A DNA stretch of 64,000 nt from NCBI GenBank assembly GCA_036267155.1, contig DATAWP010000054.1:186001-250000 (forward strand), read 5' to 3'. Numbering within the stretch: the first letter of the stretch is position 1; each line of letters starts with the position of its first letter. Positions 18,315-27,720 of this stretch are shown here, piece after piece. The notes under the pieces are model-generated. The model did not search any database and had not been told where the DNA came from. It saw only the letters and a list, made by a program, of their open reading frames with translations. The DNA comes from PALSA-1353 sp036267155. Lineage in GTDB: Bacteria > Planctomycetota > Phycisphaerae > Tepidisphaerales > Tepidisphaeraceae. Position numbers and translations under genes: made by a program.

Positions 18315-19426
18315 GTTTGATTCCCCGCGAGAGACGACGGCTCGGCCCGGAATCGGCGCGCGACGTTATACACCAACAGCGCCAGCGCGGGCGCAGCCAG
18401 GAATGCCACGATGTGCGATCCCACGTACCAGACCAGAAATGGGCTGACATCCGGCCGCAGCACGCTTCGTCCAACCCCGATGCAAAATGCGGGAAGCGCC
18501 CGCGGCAGACAGGCCGCCATGCTCGCCAGCACCACCATCTTGTTCAGATGCCAACGCAATGCCAGATACGCGGCCGCGATCGGGCCCCACGGCCAGAGCA
18601 GAATGCACAGCAACACGCTCAGTGCCGCCGCCGCGGCCAGACCCAGCGGACTCGAATTTTCCGTCCACAGATGCTTGAGCCATTGTCCCGGCGTTCGGCT
18701 CACTGGCGAGGACACACCGGGAAGTCTGCGATGCGGAATGGGCAGCAGGCGGCGCGCTACCAGCCGGGCGTGGAGCAGTGAGATGCGCAGGTTATCCATA
18801 AACGGCCGGAAACTGGAAACCCTTTCCGAGCGGTTGGGATACCAGACCCGAACCGGCACGCTCAAGACGCTCAGGCCGGCCCAGATCGCCCGCGTGAGAA
18901 TTTCCATTTCAAAATTGTAACGCCGGCACACCAGCCGCAGATTCAGCACGTGTTTCACGGGATAAACGCGAAACCCGCTTTGGGTGTCGCGGAGGCTGGC
19001 GCCGGATTCGACGCAGATCCAGAAATCGGAAAATTCGCGCCCGAACAGACTGGACCGCGGCATGTCGCCGACGATGGTCTCGCGCGAGCCGAGCAAAATG
19101 GCATCCGGCGAAAGCCGGGAAAGGAACCGGGGAATATCTTCGGGAAAATGCTGGCCGTCGCCGTCGATCGTCAGGAGATATTCCGCCCCGCGCTCCGCGG
19201 CGAATTGCAACGCGGTCAACAGGGCGGCGCCTTTGCCCTGATTCGACGGATGGCGAACAACGGTGACGTCGAGCGTCTTGAGAAGATCGCGCAAGTCGGC
19301 ATCGGTGCTGCCGTCATCGACGACCACGACGCCGGCGATTTGCCCGCGGCAGCGCCGGGCCACGTCGGCGATCGTGGCGGCGTTGTTGTAAACCGGAATG
19401 CCGCAGCAGATTTGGGTCATGGTCAT
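18311..19426 (-). CDS. Family 2 glycosyltransferase with membrane tail
   Basis: A 371-residue protein. Residues 1-220 are a GT-A fold: GIPVYNNAATIADV, VVDDGSTD with nucleotide-binding Asp, and DGDGQHFPED, as in DPM1/DPG-type synthases. The C-terminal 120 residues hold several hydrophobic segments (LGLAAAAALSVLLCILLW, HIVAFLAAPALALLVY). APE clusters commonly include such a gene. The product may be a glycosylated lipid anchor. Confidence 0.8.
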   Translation of the reverse strand: MTMTQICCGIPVYNNAATIADVARRCRGQIAGVVVVDDGSTDADLRDLLKTLDVTVVRHPSNQGKGAALLTALQFAAERGAEYLLTIDGDGQHFPEDIPRFLSRLSPDAILLGSRETIVGDMPRSSLFGREFSDFWICVESGASLRDTQSGFRVYPVKHVLNLRLVCRRYNFEMEILTRAIWAGLSVLSVPVRVWYPNRSERVSSFRPFMDNLRISLLHARLVARRLLPIPHRRLPGVSSPVSRTPGQWLKHLWTENSSPLGLAAAAALSVLLCILLWPWGPIAAAYLALRWHLNKMVVLASMAACLPRALPAFCIGVGRSVLRPDVSPFLVWYVGSHIVAFLAAPALALLVYNVARRFRAEPSSLAGNQT

Positions 19427-19475
19427 TCAATCACGAAACCACTTTGCCGGTCGCCCGCTCATAAATACATTTTTA

Positions 19476-19557
19476 GCCACAGATATAAATCAGATGCACA
19501 CAGATGGAAGAATCGCCTTTGTAATTCATCTGTGTGCATCTGATTTTTATCCGTGGC
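19476..19557. repeat. Palindromic intergenic repeat, family 3 (copy 1)
   Basis: GCCACAGAT ... CAGATGCACACAGATGG pairs with CATCTGTGTGCATCTG ... CCGTGGC. A second copy with the same arms is at 22316-22397. It sits inside the minus-strand operon between the chain-length-factor-like gene and the glycosyltransferase gene. Confidence 0.85.
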
Positions 19558-19619
19558 AAATTCCTCTTCGCGTCTGTCTTCGCGCTTCCATTTGAATTTA
19601 GCCTTCCACAAGCCCCTCG

Positions 19620-20255
19620 TTACGCGGGCGCTCGCGACTGAACCAATCCCTGAAATTCACCAGCCCATTGCAGGGGAGACAATTCTTTCGATAACCACGC
19701 AGAATCGTCCCCGCCGCCGTCGACGGCGAGGCAGACCGCGGCGCTGGTGTCGCTCCACAGGGCCAGCATCGCATTTGCCTCTCCATCGACAACAAACTCC
19801 CGAGCGTGGCGAGCCAGCGCCGACAGCGGGCGCGTCTCGTCATGGATGAACAAACACGGGCCGGCGAGTGAGAGGACGATGGCGACTTCGCCAAGCACGC
19901 TGGTGGGAAGAGTGTAAATAAACAGATTCCCGCGTCCAAGCGACCGGCCGCTGGCGACATAATCGCGGAAATATTCTTGATTGGCGGCGAGACATCCGTC
20001 GGAACCGCCGCATAAGAGGCCGATTTCGGGGTTGCCCGATGCTCGCCATGGAGTCGCGGCCAGCGCCATGCTGGCGGCACAAAGACAATGGCGGGCCTCG
20101 GTCGTCATGCGGGGGTAGTAATTCACGGGCCGACCGACCAGTGCCAGAATATCCGCGGCGACCGACAGCTTCGGCGACGGCTTTTGCCACGAGCGTCCGC
20201 CCGGCACGAAAACGCCGTGATGATCGGCACAAAACCAGGAGACGGCGCGGATCAC
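19620..20255 (-). CDS. Ketosynthase-like chain-length factor (PF13723 type)
   Basis: A 211-residue partial KS fold, read from a GTG that overlaps the upstream KS stop. The region GNLFIYTLPTSVLGEVAIVL (near residues 114-133) matches the N-terminal ketoacyl-synthase-like family found in APE clusters as 'beta-ketoacyl synthase chain length factor'. No catalytic Cys or His motif is visible. It is probably the non-catalytic partner of the KS at 20252. Confidence 0.72.
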   Translation of the reverse strand: MIRAVSWFCADHHGVFVPGGRSWQKPSPKLSVAADILALVGRPVNYYPRMTTEARHCLCAASMALAATPWRASGNPEIGLLCGGSDGCLAANQEYFRDYVASGRSLGRGNLFIYTLPTSVLGEVAIVLSLAGPCLFIHDETRPLSALARHAREFVVDGEANAMLALWSDTSAAVCLAVDGGGDDSAWLSKELSPLQWAGEFQGLVQSRAPA

Positions 20256-21376
20256 GATTGTTCTGCCCCGCCGAGAAGGACCGCGGTGTTCACGCCGCCG
20301 AAACCCGAACTGGTCGAAAGCGCCAGCGGCGCCCGGCCGAGATCGACGGGCGTGTTATGCACCCAGGCCGCGGCGGCGGGGTCGGGTACCGCGAGCCCGA
20401 CGGTCGGCGGCACCAGGCCGAGCGACATCGCCCGGCCGGCGATGAGAATCTGCACCAGTCCAGCCGACGCCAGCGTGTGGCCAATGCCGCCCTTGACCGA
20501 AAAAATCGGCTTGGGAGCAGCGGTGGCGGCGCTAAACGCCAGCAATTCCATCGCATCGCTGTACATCGTCGCCGTGCCATGGGCGGCAATGAAGGAAATC
20601 TCGCCGGCGGTCCGACCGGCCATCGAACAGGCCTTGGCGATGGCACGCGATAGTCCGCGAGCATTGCGGTCGGGCGCGGTCATATGGACCGCATCCGTGG
20701 TGTTGCCCCAGCCGAGAATCGACATCGCCCGATCATCCGGCGAATCATTCGACTCGAGGAGGGCCCACGCGGCAGCTTCACCAAGGGTCAAGCCGCTGCG
20801 CTCGGCGTCGAAAGGACGCGCCGGTTCATCGCACAGCGAAAGCAGGGTCGAAAAGCCGGAATAAACGAACTCCGAAATCGAGTCGCACGTGACCACCAGA
20901 ACTTTTTTCGCGTCGCCCCGGCGGATCGCGGCCGCGGCTCGCGCCAGCGCAATGGCGGAGGAGGCGCATGCGGAGGAAATAACCGTGGCTGGTCCGACGA
21001 GGCCCAGCAAATGCTTGATCCGTCCGAGCAGCACCTGCGGCCGCGACTGGAGCGCCAGGTCGGGCCGATGATTGAGGATCGCCCATTCGACGTATTCGAT
21101 TTCGCCCACCGTCGTGGCGAGGATCAGCGGCGTCTTCGGATCGAGCTTGCCGATCAGGGGAAACAGCAGCCGCTTGAGCATGGCCAGCGCGCGGGATTCC
21201 TGGGGCGAAACTTCAAGTCCGGGCACGATGGCCGCCTGGTTGCTGAGGAACCCGCGCTGAGCGAAACGGTCGGTTGAACGGATGGCGGTTCGATTGCTGA
21301 GCAGACCATTCCACAGCGCGTCGAGCCCCCATCCGTACGCGGTCGCAACATCCGATTGGGCAATAACGACGTTCAT
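20252..21376 (-). CDS. Beta-ketoacyl-ACP synthase (FabF type)
   Basis: About 374 residues from ATG 21376 (MNVVIAQSD); the open frame extends 21 codons upstream into the neighbour, but those look non-native. Full triad: Cys137 in SSACASS, His266 in AAHGTA, His300 in KGGIGHT. It overlaps the thioesterase gene upstream and the chain-length-factor-like gene downstream by 4 bases each, so the three are tightly coupled. Third complete ketosynthase in the cluster. Confidence 0.87.
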   Translation of the reverse strand: MNVVIAQSDVATAYGWGLDALWNGLLSNRTAIRSTDRFAQRGFLSNQAAIVPGLEVSPQESRALAMLKRLLFPLIGKLDPKTPLILATTVGEIEYVEWAILNHRPDLALQSRPQVLLGRIKHLLGLVGPATVISSACASSAIALARAAAAIRRGDAKKVLVVTCDSISEFVYSGFSTLLSLCDEPARPFDAERSGLTLGEAAAWALLESNDSPDDRAMSILGWGNTTDAVHMTAPDRNARGLSRAIAKACSMAGRTAGEISFIAAHGTATMYSDAMELLAFSAATAAPKPIFSVKGGIGHTLASAGLVQILIAGRAMSLGLVPPTVGLAVPDPAAAAWVHNTPVDLGRAPLALSTSSGFGGVNTAVLLGGAEQS

Positions 21377-21864
21377 CGCAACTCTGCGAACTCGCCGGCC
21401 TTCCAGCGCTTGAGGCATTTTTCCAGCAGCGGCGGGCACACCATCAGAGGCATGCCGCTTTCGTCAACGAACATCTGCACGGTGTATCCGGTGGCGGCCA
21501 GCGGCCCGCGCTCCTTGTGGACCGCGTACTCCATGTTCATGCGAGCGGCGTCGTCCCAGACCATCTTGCCGGTGATGGTCACCTGTTCGCCCAGCCCGAC
21601 CGGAGCGAAATAGTCGACGTGAATCTGCACGATGGGCGCTCGAAGGCGTTCGCGATGGAAATCGGCATAGCCCAGGCCGCACGATCGGCCGATTTCCTCG
21701 TTGGCCTGCTCGAAAAGCTGGGCGTAACGCCCGTGCCAGAGAACGGCCATGGGATCGACATCGCTGAAGCGGATGCGATGTTTGAGCCGAACGATCAGCG
21801 GAGCGGGCGCCTCCGCCACGGCGGGAAAATAGTTGCCCTTTTGCCGCCTGGGAAGATGGCTCAC
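21373..21864 (-). CDS. 4-hydroxybenzoyl-CoA thioesterase-like hotdog protein
   Basis: About 163 residues from GTG 21864, which overlaps the upstream stop. The motif DVDPMAVLWHGRYAQLFEQ matches the hotdog thioesterase family, where the Asp region is catalytic and the HGxYxxxFE helix is conserved. Family members release acyl or aryl groups from CoA or ACP. In APE clusters the equivalent is ApeK. A longer N-terminus (to 21921) exists but is Arg-rich and probably not translated. Confidence 0.8.
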   Translation of the reverse strand: MSHLPRRQKGNYFPAVAEAPAPLIVRLKHRIRFSDVDPMAVLWHGRYAQLFEQANEEIGRSCGLGYADFHRERLRAPIVQIHVDYFAPVGLGEQVTITGKMVWDDAARMNMEYAVHKERGPLAATGYTVQMFVDESGMPLMVCPPLLEKCLKRWKAGEFAELR

Positions 21865-22256
21865 GGCAGCGCTCCTTGCCCGGCGGCGATGGGGCCGGCC
21901 ACGAGAGAAAACTCCGCGCATCGCTGATCCTCGGCGAAAAATTTCGCCTTGATGAGAAAATCGCCGCCGTCGGTCGGTGTCATCTGGGCATCAATGACGA
22001 CCCGCTGGCCCGGCCGCACGGGTTGCAGCATTTTCGCATTTTTGAGCTTGCGAACGTGAAGGTCGGCAACCCCCTGTCGGGCCGCGCCGGCCAAAAGCAC
22101 CGCCTGCACCATGCAAATCCCCGGAAGGATCGGATGATCCCGAAAATGATCCGGCAGGATTTTCAGTTTTGGATCGACGCTGAGAACCGCGCGAAACCCG
22201 CCGTCGCGCGGTTCCACGTGCAGCATCGATCGAATCTGTTCGCGGATCGAATTCAT
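21861..22256 (-). CDS. ApeI/FabZ-like 3-hydroxyacyl-ACP dehydratase
   Basis: About 131 residues from ATG 22256. It has a single hotdog domain with DHFRDHPILPGICMVQAVLL, corresponding to the HFPxxPxxPG active-site segment of FabZ/ApeI dehydratases, which remove water from 3-hydroxyacyl-ACP to form the polyene double bonds. The reading frame extends upstream through the family 3 hairpin to 22379, which is not credible as protein. Confidence 0.78.
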   Translation of the reverse strand: MNSIREQIRSMLHVEPRDGGFRAVLSVDPKLKILPDHFRDHPILPGICMVQAVLLAGAARQGVADLHVRKLKNAKMLQPVRPGQRVVIDAQMTPTDGGDFLIKAKFFAEDQRCAEFSLVAGPIAAGQGALP

Positions 22257-22315
22257 GCCTGTCCTGGTCTGTCCTGGAAAATTCAATTGCGCCACGACGA
22301 AGAGAAAGAATATTG

Positions 22316-22397
22316 GCCACAGATGAAAATCAGATACACACAGATGGAAAGAATTCCATTGCATTTCATCTGTGTGCATCTGATTTTTATCTGTGGC
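22316..22397. repeat. Palindromic intergenic repeat, family 3 (copy 2)
   Basis: Same arms as 19476-19557: GCCACAGATGAAAATCAGAT ... and ATCTGATTTTTATCTGTGGC. The two copies bracket the block dehydratase-thioesterase-KS-CLF (19620-22256). Confidence 0.85.
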
Positions 22398-22422
22398 AAA
22401 AATTGCATTTCTTTGATTCTGC

Positions 22423-23100
22423 CTATTCAGCTCCCAAATCTCGATTCTTCACGATGATGCGATAGTGATAATGCCCATTATCCATGACGATTCCGCGCGG
22501 GTAAAGTCTGCCGGACGAAGAGGCGTAATCGTAATATCGCACTTTCCAACTTGCTCCGAACCAACCCTCATGGCGTTTTTCCAGCAGAACGGGCGGGTCG
22601 CCGCCAAATTCATAGACCAGTTCGCCATGCCTGGTGTCCTCGGTAAACTGAACCGTGTTTGAGTCCGTTTCGATTTTGGCGTCTTTTTCGGGCACGAGAT
22701 CGAAATACATCCTGCGGATATCCTTTGCGATCGCCAGCAGCACGCTCTTTTGTTTCATCAGCGGAGGGAGCGCGGACCGAATCGTCTCGCCTTGAGAATC
22801 GCCGCTGAGTTGAAACAGCTCGACACCAAGCTGGTTCAGGCCAACCAGTTCAAACGTGCCGGCCGGCCGGTTGACGCGAAGAACGCCCAGGATGGCCAGG
22901 TCGTGGTGAAAGGGCGCGTGGATGATGATGGTGTCATCCGATGTAAATCGGTCCGGCACACCGCGGGCGAAAGTGTTGCGCACCGCCTGCGGGTTGACAT
23001 CCTTAAGCAACGGCAGCGGCGCGCGCTGGAACGGCTCGGGGGCGCAGCCGGCGACCAGCGCGAGCAGCAATATCGCCGGCGCGGTCCATCGCCGATTCAT
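22423..23100 (-). CDS. DUF3261-like lipoprotein
   Basis: About 225 residues from ATG 23100, which overlaps the MMPL stop (ATGA). A lipoprotein signal ends LLALVAGCAPE with lipobox Cys. The mature part (ALPPLMKQKSVLLAIAKDIRRMYFDL; RYYDYASSSGRLYPRGIVM) fits DUF3261 lipoproteins that accompany APE exporters. Probably helps place the lipid product in the outer membrane. Confidence 0.72.
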   Translation of the reverse strand: MNRRWTAPAILLLALVAGCAPEPFQRAPLPLLKDVNPQAVRNTFARGVPDRFTSDDTIIIHAPFHHDLAILGVLRVNRPAGTFELVGLNQLGVELFQLSGDSQGETIRSALPPLMKQKSVLLAIAKDIRRMYFDLVPEKDAKIETDSNTVQFTEDTRHGELVYEFGGDPPVLLEKRHEGWFGASWKVRYYDYASSSGRLYPRGIVMDNGHYHYRIIVKNRDLGAE

Positions 23101-25472
23101 GTGGCCTCCGGTTTCGTGCGGTTGAACCATAGAAAGCAGATTCCCGGAATCACCAGAAATGCGGTGAGATACCCGGCCAGTAAACCGGAGGTGAGGCTGA
23201 CGCTGACGACGAACAGGGCTGGGTGTTTCGCGAATAGCATGACGCCGGTTCCCACGAGCGTCGTCAAAAAGGAGAGATGAATCGACGACATTCCCTGGCC
23301 AAGAATCGTCTCGCGGGCGTCCCAGGCGTAGGCGGCGAAAATTCCGTAATCGCTGCCCAGAGCCAGCACGATAATCGCGGCGATCACCGTGAGCAGGCTC
23401 ATGGAAAGCCCCATCATCTCCAGGACCGCCAGCATGGCAACCAGTCCGACCAGGACGGGCAACAGGATCATCAGCGATTTGAACAGGCTGCGGGTGAGGA
23501 GCAAAACAGAAATAACGATGAACGCGACGCTGATGCCGACCAGAAGGTGAGTTTCGGAAATGGCCGATTCCTTGAGCGCGCTGGCCAGCACGCCGCGCGA
23601 AACCACTTCGGCATCAGGCCGACCGCGTATCGCCGCCTCCACTGCCGCGACGCTCTGGGGCGTGTCGTCGAAATAGCTCAGCATCTGCCAGTCGCCTTTG
23701 GAACGGGCGGTGAATTGGTCTTCAATGCTGGAAATAATCGCCGGCGGCCGGTCGTCGGTCGGGGGATTCGAGAGGCTTTGGAAAAAGGGTTGGAACGCAT
23801 TGGCGGAAAAGCCGTACGGCTCGCCGGCCGCGGCCAAATCACGGCGAAGGTCCGAAATTCGCCGCGGCGACCAGAATTGTTGCCATCGCGCTTCGTTGGC
23901 GCGGCGATTGGCGGGCGAGGGCCAGATGCTGCTAAGCGATACGAATTGTCCTTCGGGCAGTCGAGGGGCGACGATTTTGTAAACTTCATCGTTGGCCTGT
24001 TCGGCCGCGTCCTTGGTCCGGGCGGTTACAACCAGAAGCGCCTGTTGCACGTCGGACCGTCCCCAAGTTTTTTGGAAATCGCTCTCGGCTTGCCGCACCG
24101 CCGGACTGACACCGTCCAAACGGGTGATGTCGGAATCGAATTTGATTTTTCGGGAGATGAAGATCGCGGCGATCACCAGCATGGCGGCGACGATGGTGAG
24201 GGGCGCGGTGATTTTGCCCCACCGCTGCAGCGACATGCCGCGGCCCAAGCCCAAGATGCGTCCTCCGGGCCGAAGGATGTTTGGCAGAATGAACAGCGCC
24301 GCCAGCAACGATAGAACCAGCGAGATGCTGGTGAGATATCCCAATTGCCGGTACGCGGGGACTTCGGAAAAGACAAACGCGACGAACACGCCGAGGGTTG
24401 TCAGGTGGCTGATCAGAATCGGCCGGCGGATGCGGCGCATGTTGGCGCGGCGATCGGGGCCCATCCGGACGGCGGTGTAGACGTAGATGCCGTAATCGAC
24501 GGCGCTGCCGGCCATCGCGACGCTCAGGCCGATCACCATGGCGGAGACGTTCGGATGAACCAGTGCGTACAGGCCGATGGTCAGCCCCGTGGTCAGCAGC
24601 GGAAGCAGGAATACCGACGCGACTTGCCAGTCGCGAGAGATCAGCAGAAACAGCAGAAGGAACCCGATCGCATTGATCGCCCCCCCCATGCGAATGTCGT
24701 GGCGCATGAGCTGTTCGTTCTGCACCGTGTGGATTTGGCCGCAGATGGGCGTGATCAGAATTCCCGGCGGCGCGGCACTGCACAGGCTCTGGAGATGGGC
24801 GACCAGCGCTTCGGAACTGGACAGGCTCGTCGCGGTTGTGGATGTTTCCAGCACCAGAATCAACTGGCGGCCGTCGGGATTAATGAAGTGGCCGTCTTTG
24901 ATTTCCACCCGAAAACCCAGGCCGTTCGTCAGTGCGTAAAGCCGAGTGAGGATTCTGGTGCTGATGCCCAGCGGGTCGCGGCGAATGATCTGCTGGAGGA
25001 ACGCTCCCTCGGGCTTGGCCAGTTGCATATAAACTTCACGCATGCGCTTGCGAAGCGCATCGGGCGCGGCGGCTTTCTGCAGATCGATCAGATCATTCTC
25101 GTCCAGCAACTCGCCGGCGTGATCCAGCAGCCCGATCGCTTCGTCCACGGCGCTGGATTCACTCGGCGGCTGGATGACGCGGGTGATCAGTTTTGGATCG
25201 AGGTGTTTTTCCGTAGCGTCGGCGGCGGCGATCAGGTCGGAGACCGAGCCGGTTCCGGTTAATCGAAACCACAAGACGGCTTTGTCGGCGAAAGTCGAAT
25301 CGCGCAGAAAAAGAATGGTCTGCCTGGCCTGATTGTGCTCCGGCAGAAGGGGCTCGAGGGAGCTGTCGATGCGCAGACGCAGCCAGCCGGCGGCGGAAAC
25401 CACGGCTACCGCGACGATGCAGATGACCATCCACTTTCCGCCCGGTCGGTCACCCTTTGCTTCATCGCTCAT
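23097..25472 (-). CDS. MMPL/RND-family lipid exporter
   Basis: A 791-residue membrane protein with the RND pseudo-duplication: TM1 near residues 14-32, a periplasmic loop to about 250, five TM helices (about 255-400), a second large loop, and a final TM bundle from about 620. GSAVDYGIYVY and LGSDYGIFAAY are the two conserved GxxxDYG motifs of MMPL proteins in TM4/TM10. Equivalent APE proteins (ApeM) move lipid intermediates out of the inner membrane. Start overlaps the LolA gene by 11 bases. Confidence 0.87.
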   Translation of the reverse strand: MSDEAKGDRPGGKWMVICIVAVAVVSAAGWLRLRIDSSLEPLLPEHNQARQTILFLRDSTFADKAVLWFRLTGTGSVSDLIAAADATEKHLDPKLITRVIQPPSESSAVDEAIGLLDHAGELLDENDLIDLQKAAAPDALRKRMREVYMQLAKPEGAFLQQIIRRDPLGISTRILTRLYALTNGLGFRVEIKDGHFINPDGRQLILVLETSTTATSLSSSEALVAHLQSLCSAAPPGILITPICGQIHTVQNEQLMRHDIRMGGAINAIGFLLLFLLISRDWQVASVFLLPLLTTGLTIGLYALVHPNVSAMVIGLSVAMAGSAVDYGIYVYTAVRMGPDRRANMRRIRRPILISHLTTLGVFVAFVFSEVPAYRQLGYLTSISLVLSLLAALFILPNILRPGGRILGLGRGMSLQRWGKITAPLTIVAAMLVIAAIFISRKIKFDSDITRLDGVSPAVRQAESDFQKTWGRSDVQQALLVVTARTKDAAEQANDEVYKIVAPRLPEGQFVSLSSIWPSPANRRANEARWQQFWSPRRISDLRRDLAAAGEPYGFSANAFQPFFQSLSNPPTDDRPPAIISSIEDQFTARSKGDWQMLSYFDDTPQSVAAVEAAIRGRPDAEVVSRGVLASALKESAISETHLLVGISVAFIVISVLLLTRSLFKSLMILLPVLVGLVAMLAVLEMMGLSMSLLTVIAAIIVLALGSDYGIFAAYAWDARETILGQGMSSIHLSFLTTLVGTGVMLFAKHPALFVVSVSLTSGLLAGYLTAFLVIPGICFLWFNRTKPEAT

Positions 25473-26160
25473 TCGGAGGCATCCTCCAGATTTCGTCCTT
25501 GATCGGCTGATTCACCTGGGTGTGGACGAATGTCAGAACGGTCACATTGCCGCCGGTTTCATTCATCACCATCTTTTCGATGTAGCGCTCGTCCTGGGCG
25601 AAGACGATGTCAATCCGGGTCATGGCTTTGCCCATCATCGAGTCGGTTTGCGGAACGAACCGCAGCGAAAGCGGATTTTCGCTGAGCACGTCCACTTCAT
25701 AACTTTTCGAGAGTGCTTTGTAATCGCCGAGAAACCAGGCCTGAATCTGCTCTGAGACGGCCTTGAACGTCGGATCGCCGCCGAGGTGGATCACGTCAAC
25801 CCGGTTGGTATCTTCATCCCATTGCTGAACTTCGTCGCCCTCGATGCGAATGGCGTATCGGACCGGCTCACGAACGATCCAGATCAGGCGGTCGGGCTTT
25901 TGCAGCGCGAAATGCCCGCGGATCGTGAGGGTGTGATTCAACATCGCCAGCGTTTTTTGTTCGACAAAATCCGCCTCCACCGTGGCGACGTCTTTCAGCT
26001 CGCTTTGAAGATGGTTGAGCTGCTGGAGAGAAATGCGCGTGGTGGGACCGCTGGCCGCGGAGGGCTGGGTCGTGGAATCCGCAGGGGAATTTTCGGCTGT
26101 GGACAAACCGGCCAGCCCCAGAACCACGCAAGCGGCGAAAATTTGGGCGATTCGAGTCAT
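25462..26160 (-). CDS. LolA-like outer membrane carrier
   Basis: A 232-residue protein with a signal peptide (about 1-22, LAGLSTAENS). The mature part shows the LolA pattern: DFVEQKTLAMLNHTLTIRGHFALQKPDRLIWIV strands (around 59-90) and IDIVFAQDERYIEKMVMNE. LolA homologues in APE clusters carry hydrophobic cargo across the periplasm. It overlaps the radical SAM stop by 4 bases. Confidence 0.8.
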   Translation of the reverse strand: MTRIAQIFAACVVLGLAGLSTAENSPADSTTQPSAASGPTTRISLQQLNHLQSELKDVATVEADFVEQKTLAMLNHTLTIRGHFALQKPDRLIWIVREPVRYAIRIEGDEVQQWDEDTNRVDVIHLGGDPTFKAVSEQIQAWFLGDYKALSKSYEVDVLSENPLSLRFVPQTDSMMGKAMTRIDIVFAQDERYIEKMVMNETGGNVTVLTFVHTQVNQPIKDEIWRMPPNER

Positions 26161-27701
26161 GGGATCATCGCTTCCAGGAATTCATTGCTGGGCCGCCATA
26201 TCTTGACCTGGCCGGTGGCCATGAGCTTTCCATTTTGATGAAGGACATCGCCTTCGACAACGCCGAAATCGCCGAAACGGGTGATCTTGCGGACGATGAC
26301 AGTGAGCCGGTCGCCGACAAAAGCCTCGCCGGAAACGATCAGGTCCTTGATCCCGATCAAAAGGCCGCGATGGACCTTGCCCACCTCGCCGGTGAGATGA
26401 AAGCCGTGGCAAGCCGCAAAGGACTGGGCGATCATCTCGATGTAGGCCAACTCGTCAAGCCGGCCCGAAGCGTCCACGAGGACGGAATCCTGCCTGACGA
26501 CGAACTCGGTGCGGGCGTAGCGCTCGCCGATCTGAACGAGCCGGTCGATCATGCGCATCGACGGGCCGTGGGGGATGATGCCCTGAACGCCGATCGGCAG
26601 CGATGGAATTTCGACGCCCTTGGCTTTCCAGCAAAGCTGGTCCCCGGCCAGGTAATCGCCGGTGAGTTGGTAGGCCGCCCCGCGGCAACCGTAGCAGTCG
26701 ACCGTCTTGCAGCAGGTTCGGCACGGCTCCTTCACCTTTTGCTCGAACGCCCGGATGTTTTCGAGCACTTCGCTGAGATTCAGAATTTCCGCCAACGGCT
26801 CAACGCGAATATCGCCGAGCGGAATCGTGACCCCGACGCAGGCAAAGATCGTCCCGCAGGGCGTGACATGACAGGCGAAAAGATGACGCTTGCAGGACCT
26901 GCCGATGAGCGACGGCGATGTTTCCCAATCCCGTGCGAATTCATCGTGGTCGATTCGCCCAAGCTCCTCGAACAGGAGTTTCGCCCGCTCGGGCGCGATG
27001 AACCTGGGCTTCTCATCCGCCCGAGACCGCGGCGTGATGATCTGAACGTACGGTTCCATTTTCTGCGATCGGGCCCAACGCCATATCGCGGGAATCTCGC
27101 CCAGGTTTTCGTCGCAGATATCCGTGCGAACCGCCAGTCGCGGCGCAATCGAATCGCCATAGCCGGCTCGCTTGAGGTTGGCCAAAGCGGCGTGGGCCGT
27201 GTCGTATGCGTGATCATTGCCGGCCAGACGGTTGGCTATGTCGCGATTCAGCGAGTCGAGCTTGAGAACCACGGCCACCCCGCGCTGGCGCAGAAACCGT
27301 GCCGTCGCGTCGCTCAGGGCGGCGCCGTTTGTGAAGAGTTCGACCTGCATCCCCGCCGCGTGGATATGGTCGATGAGTTGGAGAAGATCGGCATATGAAG
27401 TGGGCTCGCTGTCAACGAGAATGCACCGTCGAGCGCCCAGCGCAGCGGCCTGGTCGAGGAGACCAAAAATTTCCGGCAAAGACAGAGTGGGCCGAGCCGC
27501 TTGCGGCGATGATTGGCAGGCTGCACACTGGCAATCACCCGGGCATGCCAAGTCGATTTCCAACGACAGCAACCCGGTGCGCTCGGCGCATGCGGCGATT
27601 TCCTCGCGGCTGAAACCGAGGCCGTTAATTCGAATTGAGCAATCGCCACGCACGTTGCGCTCCTGCAATGGCCTCTCTACTGCTCCGGTCCTCAGCGCCA
27701 C
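26157..27701 (-). CDS. Radical SAM / SPASM protein fused to ApeP-like hotdog domain
   Basis: A 514-residue two-part protein. The N-terminal 370 residues look like a radical SAM TIM barrel. The Cys cluster CPGDCQCAAC (Cys53, 57, 59, 62) deviates from the canonical CxxxCxxC spacing. A SPASM-like Cys-rich tail follows (CHVTPCG, CRTCCKTVDCYGCRG, around 283-360). Residues about 375-514 resemble the ApeP hotdog dehydratase (IPHGPSMRMIDRLV; ELAYIEMIAQSFAACHG; LLIGIKDLIV). Radical SAM domains do one-electron chemistry on unreactive carbons. Coupling to an acyl-ACP-binding hotdog suggests action on a carrier-bound chain. The start at 27701 leaves 19 bases after the acyltransferase. Confidence 0.78.
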   Translation of the reverse strand: MALRTGAVERPLQERNVRGDCSIRINGLGFSREEIAACAERTGLLSLEIDLACPGDCQCAACQSSPQAARPTLSLPEIFGLLDQAAALGARRCILVDSEPTSYADLLQLIDHIHAAGMQVELFTNGAALSDATARFLRQRGVAVVLKLDSLNRDIANRLAGNDHAYDTAHAALANLKRAGYGDSIAPRLAVRTDICDENLGEIPAIWRWARSQKMEPYVQIITPRSRADEKPRFIAPERAKLLFEELGRIDHDEFARDWETSPSLIGRSCKRHLFACHVTPCGTIFACVGVTIPLGDIRVEPLAEILNLSEVLENIRAFEQKVKEPCRTCCKTVDCYGCRGAAYQLTGDYLAGDQLCWKAKGVEIPSLPIGVQGIIPHGPSMRMIDRLVQIGERYARTEFVVRQDSVLVDASGRLDELAYIEMIAQSFAACHGFHLTGEVGKVHRGLLIGIKDLIVSGEAFVGDRLTVIVRKITRFGDFGVVEGDVLHQNGKLMATGQVKIWRPSNEFLEAMIP

Positions 27702-27720
27702 GCATTGGTTTGAGAAGTCC

